A stretch of DNA of 64,000 bases from Isoetes taiwanensis (lineage: Eukaryota; Streptophyta; Lycopodiopsida; Isoetales; Isoetaceae): positions 958,147 through 1,022,146 of the forward strand of contig JAJEKV010000045.1 of assembly GCA_021234155.1 (NCBI GenBank). Reading direction: 5' to 3'. Shown piece by piece: positions 55,011-64,000 of this stretch. The position numbers were made by a program, and so were the translations under genes. The notes under the pieces are model-generated. The model saw only the letters and a program-made list of their open reading frames with translations. It was not told the origin of the DNA and searched no databases. Positions within the stretch are counted from its first letter, which is position 1. The number at the start of each line of letters is the position of its first letter.

Positions 55011-55479
55011 GAAAAACAGACTTTTCAGGGCCAGAGCTTATTTTTGCAGAGGTACCATTGCACAAAACCTATACTACCTATCTAAACCTATGCATTAAAC
55101 CTATGAAAACTATGCATTAAAAATATGTAAATCTATGTAATATGCCTACGAAAGCATATTAAAATGATTAAGCCAATGTAAACTGTGCATTAAACCTATG
55201 AGAGCCTATTAAACCTATGCATTAAACCTATTAATATGTAAACCTTACATTGTGCTAGGCGATCATGTGCATCAAAGAGTACTTGTCCCCATTTTGTGTC
55301 TTAAACCTTCAAAATGGGTTAAACAAGATGTAAAGTATTTCATGATCTTTGAAAAGTTAAATTTTTACTTTAGAATATAAAATATATGCCTAGAAACGTA
55401 TTTTTTCAACGTATTTTCTTACCCCGATTTTTTTTTTCTGTACCCCGCCTTTTTTCCCGCCCATGCTTGAAATTTAAAA

Positions 55480-55830
55480 TTTGGTACATACCTTTGAGAC
55501 AATGAGCCTTTGTGCCACTTGGATTCTGTTTCCGGACTTGGCCATAGCTCAGACCAAAATTGACCCGCAAGGCAAAGAAGGTCAGAAAGAAGGAGGTTGC
55601 CAGAAAAATCACAAGATTATGGCTTCCATTGGAATGGCACAGGCTATGGCGGAGCTTCTTGGATGGTATTGCACCAAAAGATCGGGCTTAGAGGAGTTAG
55701 AAATCTGCGAGGACGCCATAGCCATTCTTCTTCTTGTTCCGGTAAAAGCTTCAGAAAAGGCTGGGCTCGGATAAGCACCTTTCTTCGCTTTCTTGGATTC
55801 CTTCGATGGGCAGCTGCGAGGGAAAAATAA
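55480..55830 (+). other. Coding-like segment inside copy 2, unrecognised
   Basis: Two overlapping plus-strand frames (MSLCATWILFPDLAIAQTKI.. and MPEKSQDYGFHWNGTGYGGA..) are open for 77-97 residues. Base composition is higher in GC than the surrounding transposon, as in the two captured fragments that follow, so this may be a third captured piece. No family recognised. Confidence 0.3.
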
Positions 55831-55917
55831 TTACGACGAAGCTTCTTTTTGCCATAGCCATGGACGACAAACACAAATCATCAATATGCCAGAAGAATGC
55901 AAGGCTTGGGCTCCGAT

Positions 55918-56457
55918 ATGGCGACTCTGCTTGTTTTGCTCTTTGCATTGCAATGGGCAAAAGGGCAGGATCTTTCCGACAGATTAAGGCTGGAACTCAT
56001 ACACAGGGATTCAATCCTTGAGTCTCAGCCTTCTTTCTCAGATCGGTTGATCCAGGCAAGGGAAAGAAGCCATGCCCGCGCAAAACCTCCCCGGTCGGCT
56101 GTGGCGTCCAAGCTAAACATCGAGCTTTCGCTCGGAACTCCGCCCCAAAAATCCCTTCTGATTCTTGATACCGTCAGCGACAAGATTTGGCTCCAATGCA
56201 GCCCCTGTAAATGCGTAGATCAGATTGGTGATCTATTTGCCCCATCGAAATCTTCTTCTTTCAAAAAATATTCTTGCTCGGATGCCGTCTGTACCTTGGC
56301 CGCAGAGAACGGGGTGAGTGCCTATACTAAGGAAAAAAAATGTTTATATCATGGCGATTATGCAGATAATTCTTTGTCAGAAGGCGTCTTTGCTTCCAAT
56401 TCCCTTACCTTGACATCTACTACCAGATCAGAGGTAAAATTTCTGGGATGCGCCTAA
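55918..56457 (+). pseudogene. Nepenthesin-like (A1B) aspartyl protease fragment, captured
   Basis: From the Met at 55918 it has a signal peptide (MATLLVLLFALQWAKGQ) and a propeptide (LRLELIHRDSILESQPSFSD). A mature start follows: NIELSLGTPPQKSLLILDT, IWLQCSPCKCVDQ, a nepenthesin-type Cys-rich insert with SCSDAVC and CLYHGDYADNSLSEGVFAS, then FLGCA and a stop at 56455. Plant secreted A1B proteases have this order. The catalytic DTGS is DTVS here, and the protein stops after about 180 residues, before the flap region is complete and without the second Asp domain. It cannot be an active protease. Its position inside the TIRs argues for capture of a genomic 5' exon. Confidence 0.75.
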
Positions 56458-56500
56458 AGGGTACCATAAAGCAACATATAGGACAAGTTGAGTTGTGGCT

Positions 56501-57052
56501 ATGGCGGTGCCAGAGAAGCTGATGGATTCTTTAGACGATGTTAAATTCGCGAGGCTTCCAGACACCAGAAAAATCACTTACCGAGAATTAGGATGTCATC
56601 TTCACACAAGAAAACGGACTATTTTGGTCCTTCATGGCCTCGGCTCATCCCAAGATCTTCTCATAGAATTTGGGGTCCGGCTTGTATCTTTAGATCTGCC
56701 TCGCTATGGCAGAAGTGACTGCCATGCCAGACAAACTCAGGAGTCTGTTGCAAAGGATTTAGAGCATATTATAGACGAGCTTAGTTTGAAAAACGTATGG
56801 CTCTTAGGTTTTTCCGGTGGGGGTGCTTATTGCTGGGCTCCTGCTCTATGTGTCAGTCTATGTGGGCGCCCAAGAAAAGAAATATTTGGTGCCCCTTTCT
56901 TACCTTGGCCATCCGCTCATGGGCCTTCTGCTGAAGGCTTGGGGAGCACAGAAGGGAGGAATCGTGGCCATTCTCGCCTCGCGAGGCGAGAAAAAACTTT
57001 TCTAATTATGCATTGTCTAAATTATTTAATTATTTATCGTCTAATTAATTAG
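56501..57052 (+). pseudogene. Alpha/beta-hydrolase fragment, captured
   Basis: The frame reads MAVPEKLMDSLDDVKFARLP, ITYRELG, ILVLHGLGSSQDLL (oxyanion HG block), EFGVRLVSLDLPRYGRSDCH, and VWLLGFSGGGAYCWA, the G-x-S-x-G nucleophile elbow at about residues 105-112. This is the N-terminal half of a plant alpha/beta-fold hydrolase of the 'GYGRSD / GFSGGG' type. Homology ends near 56,850. After that the frame runs into transposon sequence including a TCGCGA palindrome. The catalytic Asp and His of the second half are absent. It lies only 44 bp downstream of the protease fragment and in the same orientation. Confidence 0.75.
56966..56990. repeat. TCGCGA palindrome, C/G-arm variant
   Basis: TTCTCGCCTCGCGAGGCGAGAA: the dyad is perfect, but the arm has CC..GG where the common form has GAC..GTC. 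Both arms changed together. Confidence 0.9.
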
Positions 57053-57107
57053 TTAATTAATTACATTATTTAAGCTGTCTAACTAATCTTTTTATTTTGT
57101 CGAATGA

Positions 57108-57505
57108 TTGTTTAGCCATCGATTCTATTCCTCCCTTCTTTTGTCATGTTTGCCCTTTTGCTCCTCCCCATATCCCACCCCTTTTGCCCCTTTGCCCCTA
57201 CCCATACCCCTTTCCCTAACCCATCCCCTTTGCCCCTACCCATACACCCCAGCCCTTTTGCCCCTACCCATACCCCTTTGGATATGGTCCTATATCCCCC
57301 TTTGCCCCTTTGCTCTCCCCCGTTTGCCCCCTCCTCCTCTTCCCCATGGCCCTGCCCCTCCCCCTCTCCTTTGCCCTTCCTCCTCCTCCCTTCCCCCTCC
57401 CCTCCCTCCCCCCTGTCTCCCCTTCCCTCCTGTCTCCCCTCCCTCCTGTCTCCCTTTCCTTCCTACTCTTCTTTCTCCACTATCCCTACTCTTCTTTCAT
57501 CAAGA
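57108..57505. repeat. Pyrimidine tract with CCCCTACCCATACCCC minisatellite
   Basis: About 400 bp with very few purines on the plus strand. TTTGCCCCTACCCATACCCC recurs about three times at 57195-57282. Open Pro/Leu/Ser-rich frames through it are low complexity and not genes. A homopurine-homopyrimidine tract of this length could form triplex DNA. Confidence 0.8.
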
Positions 57506-57588
57506 AAAAATCTAATAATGATTCAATGGCAACTTACTTTCTTTTGCATGAGTTCCATTTTCAGCCTGAGATCCAAACGTCAGGACCT

Positions 57589-57613
57589 GACCCACTTTAA
57601 TTAAATGCGACTT
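57589..57613 (-). repeat. Right TIR of transposon copy 2
   Basis: Exact inverse of the left TIR, followed by the second GTTT. Confidence 0.95.
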
Positions 57614-57639
57614 GTTTGTCCAAAGCTTGTCCACTGTAT

Positions 57640-57880
57640 CATATATCCATATATGGTCTTTGGAATTTAATGCATGGCACGCCTCTCCAAAGCTTGTCAA
57701 CTATGTCATGTATGCCCATGTCCACAAGATCTTGATCAACACACCCAAGGTAGAAGAATTTGGTTTTGTATCGTGCAGCTTTTATTTCATCTAGAGTTGA
57801 GTGCATTATCAATTTGGTATGCTTATAAGAACTTGTGTAAGCTATTTGATTTGGAGTAATATCTTGGTATGCCATTCTTC
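57640..57880 (-). other. Open frame flanking copy 2, unrecognised
   Basis: The minus strand is open from 57875 to 57639 (MAYQDITPNQIAYTSSYKHT .. VDKLWRGVPCIKFQRPYMD). A related phrase, MPCAKFQRPNMHNFATLLIV, occurs on the minus strand just left of copy 2 (54096-54035). The two flanks may belong to one ancestral repeat. No family recognised. Confidence 0.25.
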
Positions 57881-57944
57881 TCTAGACCGAGAATAGTCAA
57901 GATAGTATTATAGACTGAAGCATCAGGTTGACAGTCATGTCCAG

Positions 57945-58550
57945 TTAGGCACACTACAAACAGCACATAAACCCCACCCTGGTTCGAGGCCCACAGCTCT
58001 ACCTGCGTTCTCAGTTGCCCATGAAGAAGCGCAGGATCATCGCGTCCATTCGAACAGGGGCCCACCATCTTCGGCTTGAGACAGGTCGGTGGATTGGAGA
58101 GCCGCGCCAGGACAGGCTTTGTCAGTGTTGCCCGCTGGGGGTTGTTGAGGATGAAAGCCATGCCTTCCAGAGCTGTCCAACCTATAGTCAGATTCGGGCT
58201 CGCTACGCCCTCTTGGTGCGACCTGGTCTGCCACTGCACGAGCTACTCAGTACGCCGTCAGTTCGATCCCTTGGCTCCTACCTCCGGGAGGTTTTGGATC
58301 TGCGGACTCACCTCTGTCCCGTGCGCCTACCTGAGGTGCCGGGAATTCATGTGTATATATGTGTATATATGTATATATTTGTATAGCTGCCAACAGGCTT
58401 GTTGCTGCGACGGTTTTTCCCTCGTAAGGGGGTTTTTTAATCCGGGTAGCAACGGGCTTGCTGCACCCGTGTAATTTGGGTCCCATAGGCCGATTGGCCT
58501 CCGCGGACGATAAAAGAATCTTCCTTCTTTCCTTCCTTCCCATGAGAAGG
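57945..58550 (+). mobile_element. 5'-truncated LINE 3' end, plus strand
   Basis: The frame at 58015-58350 reads KKRRIIASIRTGAHHLRLET, then a C-x2-C-x9-H-x4-C knuckle (CQCC..H..C) and SQIRARYALLVRPGLPLHEL. This is the same C-terminal arrangement as in the LINE at 2.4-2.8 kb. The non-coding end GGGTCCCATAGGCCGATTGG..CGGACGATAAAA and the TTCC-repeat tail (about 58,524-58,547) match the other two LINE ends. The 5' limit is approximate, and no RT is present. Confidence 0.75.
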
Positions 58551-59297
58551 AAAATGTAACAACATAGTCTATTTTGCATTATTTCAGCACTTTGACTACA
58601 TAACAAGGGTTTGGAAGTGCATGTAGGCTTGAAAGTGCCTCTATTGGATCTATAACGCCATTTGCTTCCCATGTTGCTGCATTCCCAACTGATTGGGTAA
58701 CCAAGAACCAGTTTTGACAGGATCAAAATTAGTAAGCTGCTTACCATGTAATCGCTTCTATGTCTCATAAAGCTTTGGAACGCATAATCCCTTCCAGGGA
58801 AGATAATTTTCGTTATTTTCCCTTGACTCAATATTTGACCTGCTCATGAAGTACTGAAATCCAAGAGCCGATATCACTAGAAGAATGTGTCATTTCTGCC
58901 ATGCCCAGAACTAAAAAATAGAAAAGGACTTATAGGTAGGAGAACATCGATATGTTGTCGTAAAGAGGTTGCATCATCTAATATAACAAAGGGAAGACAA
59001 CAAAGACAACAAAGGATCTTTGTCTCCTATTTCGTTCTGCTTGTCCTGGAAACCCATTTTGTCTTACCAACAAATGCTTTGGCCTTTAGTCTAGCAGAGC
59101 AGAGTAGTAGCAGAGTAGACATGCATAAACCTAGCATGACATTGTTCAGCATGACCCAACCTGATACCTCTTGCACTGTCATGTGTTGTCTATTTTGTAA
59201 CAAGTTTTCTTGAAAATGCTGCATCATGACAAGCAAATGGAAGCATTACATATTCAATAGCAAGATATGAAATTAAAGCACTTCTTGAGTCATAGCC
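58551..59297. other. No gene recognised
   Basis: Sequence without convincing exons; a plus frame at 58887-59213 (108 residues) has no domain. Confidence 0.35.
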
Positions 59298-59337
59298 TCT
59301 ACTGTTGTCTACTGTTGTCTACTGTTGTCTACTGTTA
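59298..59337. repeat. 10-bp tandem repeat CTACTGTTGT
   Basis: Three perfect units and one diverged unit (CTACTGTTAT). Confidence 0.9.
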
Positions 59338-59956
59338 TTTATCATACTTCTTACCTTTAACCAGCCAATTGCAATATACATATTTGATAACAGCTGGATC
59401 CCAACTTTAACCTTGCTCTGCAAATCCCCTTGCATTTCTTGTATCCCCGTGTACTACAAAGCACCAAGCTAACTTATTGTTGAAGTGGGTTCCATTGCCA
59501 TGTGATTTTTAAAGTCCTCAGCTCTATTTCATTCAAGGATTATCTCAAAAATTGCCATTGAATCTAAATATTATTGATGCAAGTATCTTGGCAAGAACAA
59601 AGTGGAAAATCCCTCCTTACAAAGGAAATAGGTTATGAAGATGGGCAACTGATTTCAGACTTCTTAAAATAAAAGAAATACAACATTTTAGAAAATTATA
59701 GATACCTTATGTTTCGTCCACCAATCGTCTACAAGGATGCAAAGATCTGCAGGTTTATGCTTTACGACAATTTGACGAAAATTTAGGGGATTGCTCTGCT
59801 ACCTGGAGGTAGTTGCAAAGGTTTACCTCTTAAATTTAGAGCAATTTGTAATTTTCGCAGCCGTTCCATCAAAAAATAAAAGGTCCAACGGGTCTAGTTC
59901 AATTGAGCCTAGGTGGCTATGCATGTGGATAGGAAGCCAAGAAACATTATAAGGGG

Positions 59957-59993
59957 AGGGGGGAGGGGTGGGCAGGCAAGCCTACTAATAAAC

Positions 59994-60022
<29 letters not shown>
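59957..60022. repeat. G-run cluster followed by about 30 A
   Basis: GGGGAGGGGGGAGGGGTGGG (59954-59974 region) could form a G-quadruplex. It is followed after about 20 bases by an uninterrupted A-run of about 30, which might be a retroposon tail. No recognisable retroposon body precedes it. Confidence 0.75.
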
Positions 60023-60024
<2 letters not shown>

Positions 60025-62204
60025 AGCTGCGCACGGAGGGTTGCCCTCCATGGCCGGAGAGTGAAGTGGCTTAAGTCATAGTTGTAGACAATAGAGTATT
60101 TGAATCGAAATTGCTACTTTAAAACATTGACATTTTGTGAAGGTGATGGTACCCATTTGCATCACAAGGGGTTGTCCTTCGATGGGCCGAGAGTGTGTTT
60201 TCACAGTTATTGTAGAAAATGGGTTTGTTTAGGTTTGATCAATACTCGGGTTGCTTGTTCTAGATTATAGAGCTTAATAGATAAAGTGCTTTGCATGGTG
60301 AATTAGAAAAAAAACTAGTGTATTCTATTCAATTCTTATGTACCTTGAAGCTCAATCTATATTGTTTATGCTATATGTGGAATGGTCTACTTGTATGTGC
60401 AACATTGTTGTGGCTTATTCAATCTTGGTGCTGGCATAGAGAAGCACTATCTTCACCAGTCCCTCATATGTAGAAGCCCACCTTTTAACTTCTATGGTTT
60501 GACCTTTTGAGACAATGAACAAGTAGTTATGCAATTCTTGTGTAAACATGCTTTAAACTGGAGAGGTGGGGGAAAATAACATGGAAAATAAACTTACAAG
60601 GATATATAGAAGGATTAACTGCACATGGATCCCAAACTGATCCTTATCATGTAGATGGAAGCCAATTGGTCCATGAGACAACATTTGCTTTTTGTAAATA
60701 TATGTGTTGACAACACGCACAATCATTGTAGTTTATATAAGTTTTAGAAATAAGAATTCTCCCAATCATGACTAATGTGACCTACCACAATCTTCCTAGG
60801 TCCATCCTCCTATGAACATCCCCTCATGGTCATAACAGTAATGTGGAGGACTTCTGGTCCCAGACACGACGTGCTATCATGCTTAATCAATAACATGTCT
60901 TGTCCAAGTGAAATAAAGACAATGATTTGTCTTTTTCTATTTTTCCACTAGCTATTTACTATTGAACCTCCCCGATACTACCCGATTGAACAAAATGGAG
61001 TTCTTGAGAATGCATGAACCACACTCTAAAGGTCAAGCTCGTTGTCTTTTGATTCATGCCCTACTGCCCAAGTATATTCTAGAAATCTAGAAATCTTTAA
61101 CACTTGAGGTCATATACATACGAGATTGCCCTATTGATGTTGCCAAAAGAACTAGATGAAATGCTTTTGCAATGTGTCACATATTCCAAACACCTGATCT
61201 TGTATCTGCAAACAAATTTAATATATTGCTAGAGATAGTTTTATTACTACGATGTTCATATGAAAGAATGGATAATCAAACGTTGCAATTATTTTCCCAT
61301 AATTAGGTATCAAGATATCAGTTTTCAAACATGTTTGATAGTTGATGTCTTATAGTTGTTTGTCTTTTCGGAATGGATTGCCTTTACTTGGACCATAGTG
61401 CTTAGGACAACCCTCTTACTATTTTCTTGTTTTTTGAGACCCTATTGTATGCTATGTTCAGGAGCTTCAACGATTTCTTTGTTTATATACAAAAAGGCCG
61501 ATTCTGCAGGGGCATTTTGCCTTAGTTGGTTCTATATTCCCGGCTTCATAATCCATGGTCCCATTAGTTACATTTCATTACATCATATTGTAGTGAATCA
61601 CGGACTTTTCCTTAACACCATAATAACATATGGTTTGGTCTGGACATAGAGTGTCTAAATGATGGAAACAACAATTGTTTCCTAAACTTATACATAGAAA
61701 CTTGAAGCATAAAAGCTGGGCATCCAGAGAATTATCACTGATAGAGGATGGCGGTGTATTGCAAAAATATAGAGTGGAATTACCATTGCAAAGGGGGAAT
61801 AGTATAATGATTATGGGGAGTTAGTGTACATCAAGTTCTTCGATAGATTTATTTGTTTCTCGTAGCATAGCATAGTAGGTTTCCAACCCAAATAACTTAA
61901 AATGTCATTCAAAGGTATTCCAAAGTTTTCTTTCCTTTCTCGCAAAGCTTTTGAAAACATGGCTCTTGGTCTATAAATTTGTAACTTAGATGAGAAATAT
62001 TGAAATAACCACGTTATAAAATAATGGAAATGACAACATATATGAATTTGCATCCCTTGAATTTATAAATCTTATTAACTTTTGAATTCGATCTCGGAGA
62101 AAAGCCCAACAACGCTGGGCACTTTTTCTGGTATATAATAATAGACAGAATGACCTACAAAGTCACGAGATCCAATGCACGATAGAGGACAATTCCTTTA
62201 TGAG
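60023..62204. other. No gene recognised
   Basis: AT-rich with short frames. A plus frame at 61356-61649 is open for 97 residues and hydrophobic, without a family. Confidence 0.4.
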
Positions 62205-62303
62205 AATGGGTCAACTCTCCTTGATGGTGCTGTAGTTGAAAAAGGTGCCATGGTTGCAGCAACAACTCTCCTGACACAAAATACGTGCGCGCCCACTGGA
62301 CAG
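62205..62303 (+). pseudogene. Gamma-carbonic-anhydrase-like exon fragment
   Basis: The frame reads NGSTLLDGAVVEKGAMVAAT and TLLTQNTCAPTGQ. The gamma-class carbonic anhydrases of plant mitochondrial complex I have the block 'GMGATLLDGVVVEKHAMVAAG.LV.QNT.IPSGE' in their hexapeptide-repeat helix. The match is close over about 33 residues. No flanking exons with the other hexapeptide turns or the VWGGNPAKFLR block that should follow are visible, so this is probably an isolated exon or retained fragment. Confidence 0.55.
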
Positions 62304-62578
62304 GCATGTCTTTTCTCCTCCTTCTGCTACTTACTAACATAGGCTTTTTGTGGAAGCCTAACTTGGAATTATCTGCTGAATCTTTTTCTAGACCCATATC
62401 TCTCATATCTCCCAAGACATTCATGTATACAAAAAGGAATCACTTAGACATAGCGCACCACTTAGCCATAAAGTAAATGATACTTGCTCCAAAGTTCCCT
62501 TTTGGTGTTTATTCAGCTAATGGAGCTAATGGTTCCATTCATCGAACCCTACCTTCTTGTCATTTACGACCAAAACTT

Positions 62579-62800
62579 CTAACAAGCAAATTACATTAAC
62601 ATTTATTGATTCTCATATCAAACATTCCAAATGCCTACAATGCCAGATCACATATTACATCCTAGCTACCACGGTAGAGCCACCTCCTCCTAACAAGCAA
62701 ATTAAGGTTAACATTTATTGATCAAACATTCAAAATGCCTACAATGCCAGATAAAATATTACATGCCAACTACCACGGTAGAGCCAGCTCCTCATCATCA
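62579..62800. repeat. Tandem duplication, period about 112 bp
   Basis: CTAACAAGCAAATTA..AACATTTATTGAT..CAAACATTC..AATGCCTACAATGCCAGAT..ATATTACAT..CTACCACGGTAGAGCCA occurs twice (62579-62690 and 62691-62800) with scattered differences. One copy overlaps the end of the minus-strand gene below. Confidence 0.85.
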
Positions 62801-63485
62801 TCGTCATCTTCAAAGTCATGTTCAAACAAATCTAGATTAACACCATTTTTTACAAGACCATACGGGGAACCTATCCACCGGTGCATGCATGCCGGTCATA
62901 TAGATCCCTTTCCTCTTGAGTCTTGTCTTTTGTACTTTGAATCTCGATCCTTTCACCAATTTAGTATGCCTCACGACAATGTTTCCATTCTTGATTTTAG
63001 TCTCATAGCTTTGAAAATGGCCTACCCGATATTAACATGGCAAATGCCGCAAAGAGTGTTACAAAATTAATCATTTGGCACGAGAAAAACATGAACCATA
63101 TAATTGTAAGCACAAAGAAATTACCAAATATAATACAATTTGGTCGGGTTTGTTGAGTTTGAATTCGCCTAAGAACTCCACCGGACTATACCTCCAATAC
63201 AAAGGGACAGGCCTAGGAAGCCTAAATGTTTGCAATGTATCCCATCGCCATACAAAAGCGATAAAGATCAACATGTTGGCCATCAATAAAAAAAATATGT
63301 ATGAGAAGTAGAGAGAAGTAACCTGCTCCATGAGAAATTTTACGACACATACGCCCATAAATAGCCTTCCTTATTTTGTGCCTTGGGCTGTTTGGAATCT
63401 TCTTTCGACTAGGATGAATTTCTTGACCTAATGTGATGCGAACAAACTTAGAAGAATATACTGGGTTTGCCATATTGGAAAAAGG
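62770..63485 (-). CDS. 3' exons of an unrecognised minus-strand gene
   Basis: Exon 63485-63323 follows a TTTCTTGCAG acceptor, reads PFSNMANPVYSSKFVRITLG then RRKI..RKAIYGRMCRKISHGA, and ends CAG|GTTACT. A coding-like block at 63,232-63,135 reads PLYWRYSPVEFLGEFKLNKP. Exon 63021-62871 reads HFQSYETKIKNGNIVVRHTK and KRKGIYMTGMHAP, with donor TAG|GTTCCC. The last piece reads YGLVKNGVNLDLFEHDFEDD, DDDEELALPW, then TAG (62772-62770). The acidic C-terminus and basic middle suggest a nuclear or nucleic-acid-binding protein, but I do not recognise it. Phases between pieces are not fully resolved. Confidence 0.4.
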
Positions 63486-64000
63486 CTGCAAGAAATAAGA
63501 AATCAACAAATAAGACTATTTGTGTCAACATATGTACACCGACATGTCAAAGCACCAAGAGAACCTCTTTATTCTTTATTCATTTGTGGATGTTGGTAAA
63601 TCTTTCCCCGTACTTAATTGTCTTTTGCCAAAAAGCCATCATATGAAGTTACACTTTCAGAAAACCATCGTTTTTCTAAAAACATTGTAGATTCTCTTAC
63701 ATATTACGTCATTCAAGGTGCAAGTTAATAGTCATGCATGTCAAACTCAAACGCGTAATGCAGACTAAAGCATAGCTATGAGATTCTCATGTAATTCAGC
63801 AGATCTTCCATAACATATTGGTCTTTTCTCGAACTTTACCCATTTTATGTTGATTATCCCCAAACAAAAAGCTCCCCTAATAATCTAGACTCTACTTTTT
63901 AAAGGATGAGTGCGAGACAATACCATGTTGCACGATGCATATATTGCTTCCATGAGTCACTTCTGCTTCTCGGCCTCCACCGGTTGCTTTCTCTCCACCA
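63486..64000. other. No feature recognised at the window end
   Basis: It may contain an intron and upstream exons of the minus-strand gene, which would continue beyond the window. Confidence 0.35.

Larger units (their letters stand above)
54101..57613. mobile_element. Non-autonomous DNA transposon (copy 2) with captured gene fragments
   Basis: Ends 54101-54125 and 57589-57613 are exact 25-bp inverse copies beginning AAGTCGCATTTAATTAAAGT. GTTT flanks both (54097-54100, 57614-57617). The left subterminal 300 bp match copy 1: the protein C-terminus WSVCEDDVIFVPARPSWSLQ, then GTACATTGTATTTTACAGTG against GTACAATGTATTTTACATCG. The right end shares CCATTTTCAG. No transposase is present. The interior holds fragments of an aspartyl protease gene and an alpha/beta-hydrolase gene plus palindromes. 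That makes it a gene-capturing derivative of the family, comparable in kind to Pack-type elements. Confidence 0.88.

Noticed and set aside
55918-57052. Two functional host genes (protease and hydrolase)
   Set aside because: Both are truncated halves, the protease motif is mutated, and both lie within the TIRs and target duplication of a transposon.
57108-57604. Three long plus-strand frames rich in Pro, Leu and Ser
   Set aside because: They are produced by a pyrimidine-rich minisatellite tract in which stop codons are rare; composition is low complexity in all frames.

Overview
The window looks like nuclear DNA of a land plant. It is AT-rich and gene-poor, with short GT-AG and a few GC-AG introns, plant B3 domains, a TITAN9-like gene, a nepenthesin-type protease fragment and plant-type Ty1/copia, Ty3/gypsy, Mutator-like and LINE elements. 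Heavy nesting and the kinds of transposon present make me lean to a fern or lycophyte, but nothing here fixes the species. Many otherwise recognisable ORFs carry single-base frameshifts, even in young-looking elements. Part of this is decay, and part may be uncorrected assembly indels.

Layout. 2.2-7.0 kb: a long decayed LINE on the minus strand (ORF1-like, APE endonuclease, RT, C-terminal zinc knuckle). 8.1-9.0 kb (+) and 16.4-17.3 kb (-): two paralogous twin-B3 (REM-like) loci with the same first-intron position; the second is a pseudogene. Between them lies a 1.1-kb Mutator-like element (13.04-14.16 kb) with 9-bp target duplications and a transposase zinc-knuckle remnant. 19.3-42.3 kb: a 23-kb nest of three mobile elements. 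A gypsy element (minus, CAAAA duplication) is inserted near the 3' end of a host gene. Inside it sits a 17-kb DNA transposon (23287-40366), and inside that a copia element (26403-31316). 43.1-46.1 kb: a tandem array of about 300-bp units, then an inverted-repeat element carrying a 53-bp-arm hairpin. 46.7-48.0 kb: an intact seven-exon TITAN9/Csm1-like kinetochore-type gene. 50.4-51.4 kb: a secreted cysteine-rich protein. 54.1-57.6 kb: a second, non-autonomous copy of the DNA transposon family, carrying protease and hydrolase gene fragments. 57.9-58.5 kb: a LINE 3' end. The rest is sparse, with a gamma-carbonic-anhydrase-like exon at 62.2 kb and the end of an unrecognised minus-strand gene at 62.8-63.5 kb.

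The most interesting item is the DNA transposon family. Both copies have perfect 25-bp terminal inverted repeats and 4-bp target duplications (TTAA and GTTT). They share homologous ends and a shared protein C-terminus. They hold many copies of a TCGCGA-centred palindrome that I did not see elsewhere in the window. The large copy encodes, divergently, a transposase-like protein with an LDNC..ENKNR / VGHT..DDID signature and a second multi-exon gene whose product resembles a degenerate N6/N4 DNA methylase followed by an FCP1-like HAD phosphatase region. The small copy has swapped its interior for host gene pieces.
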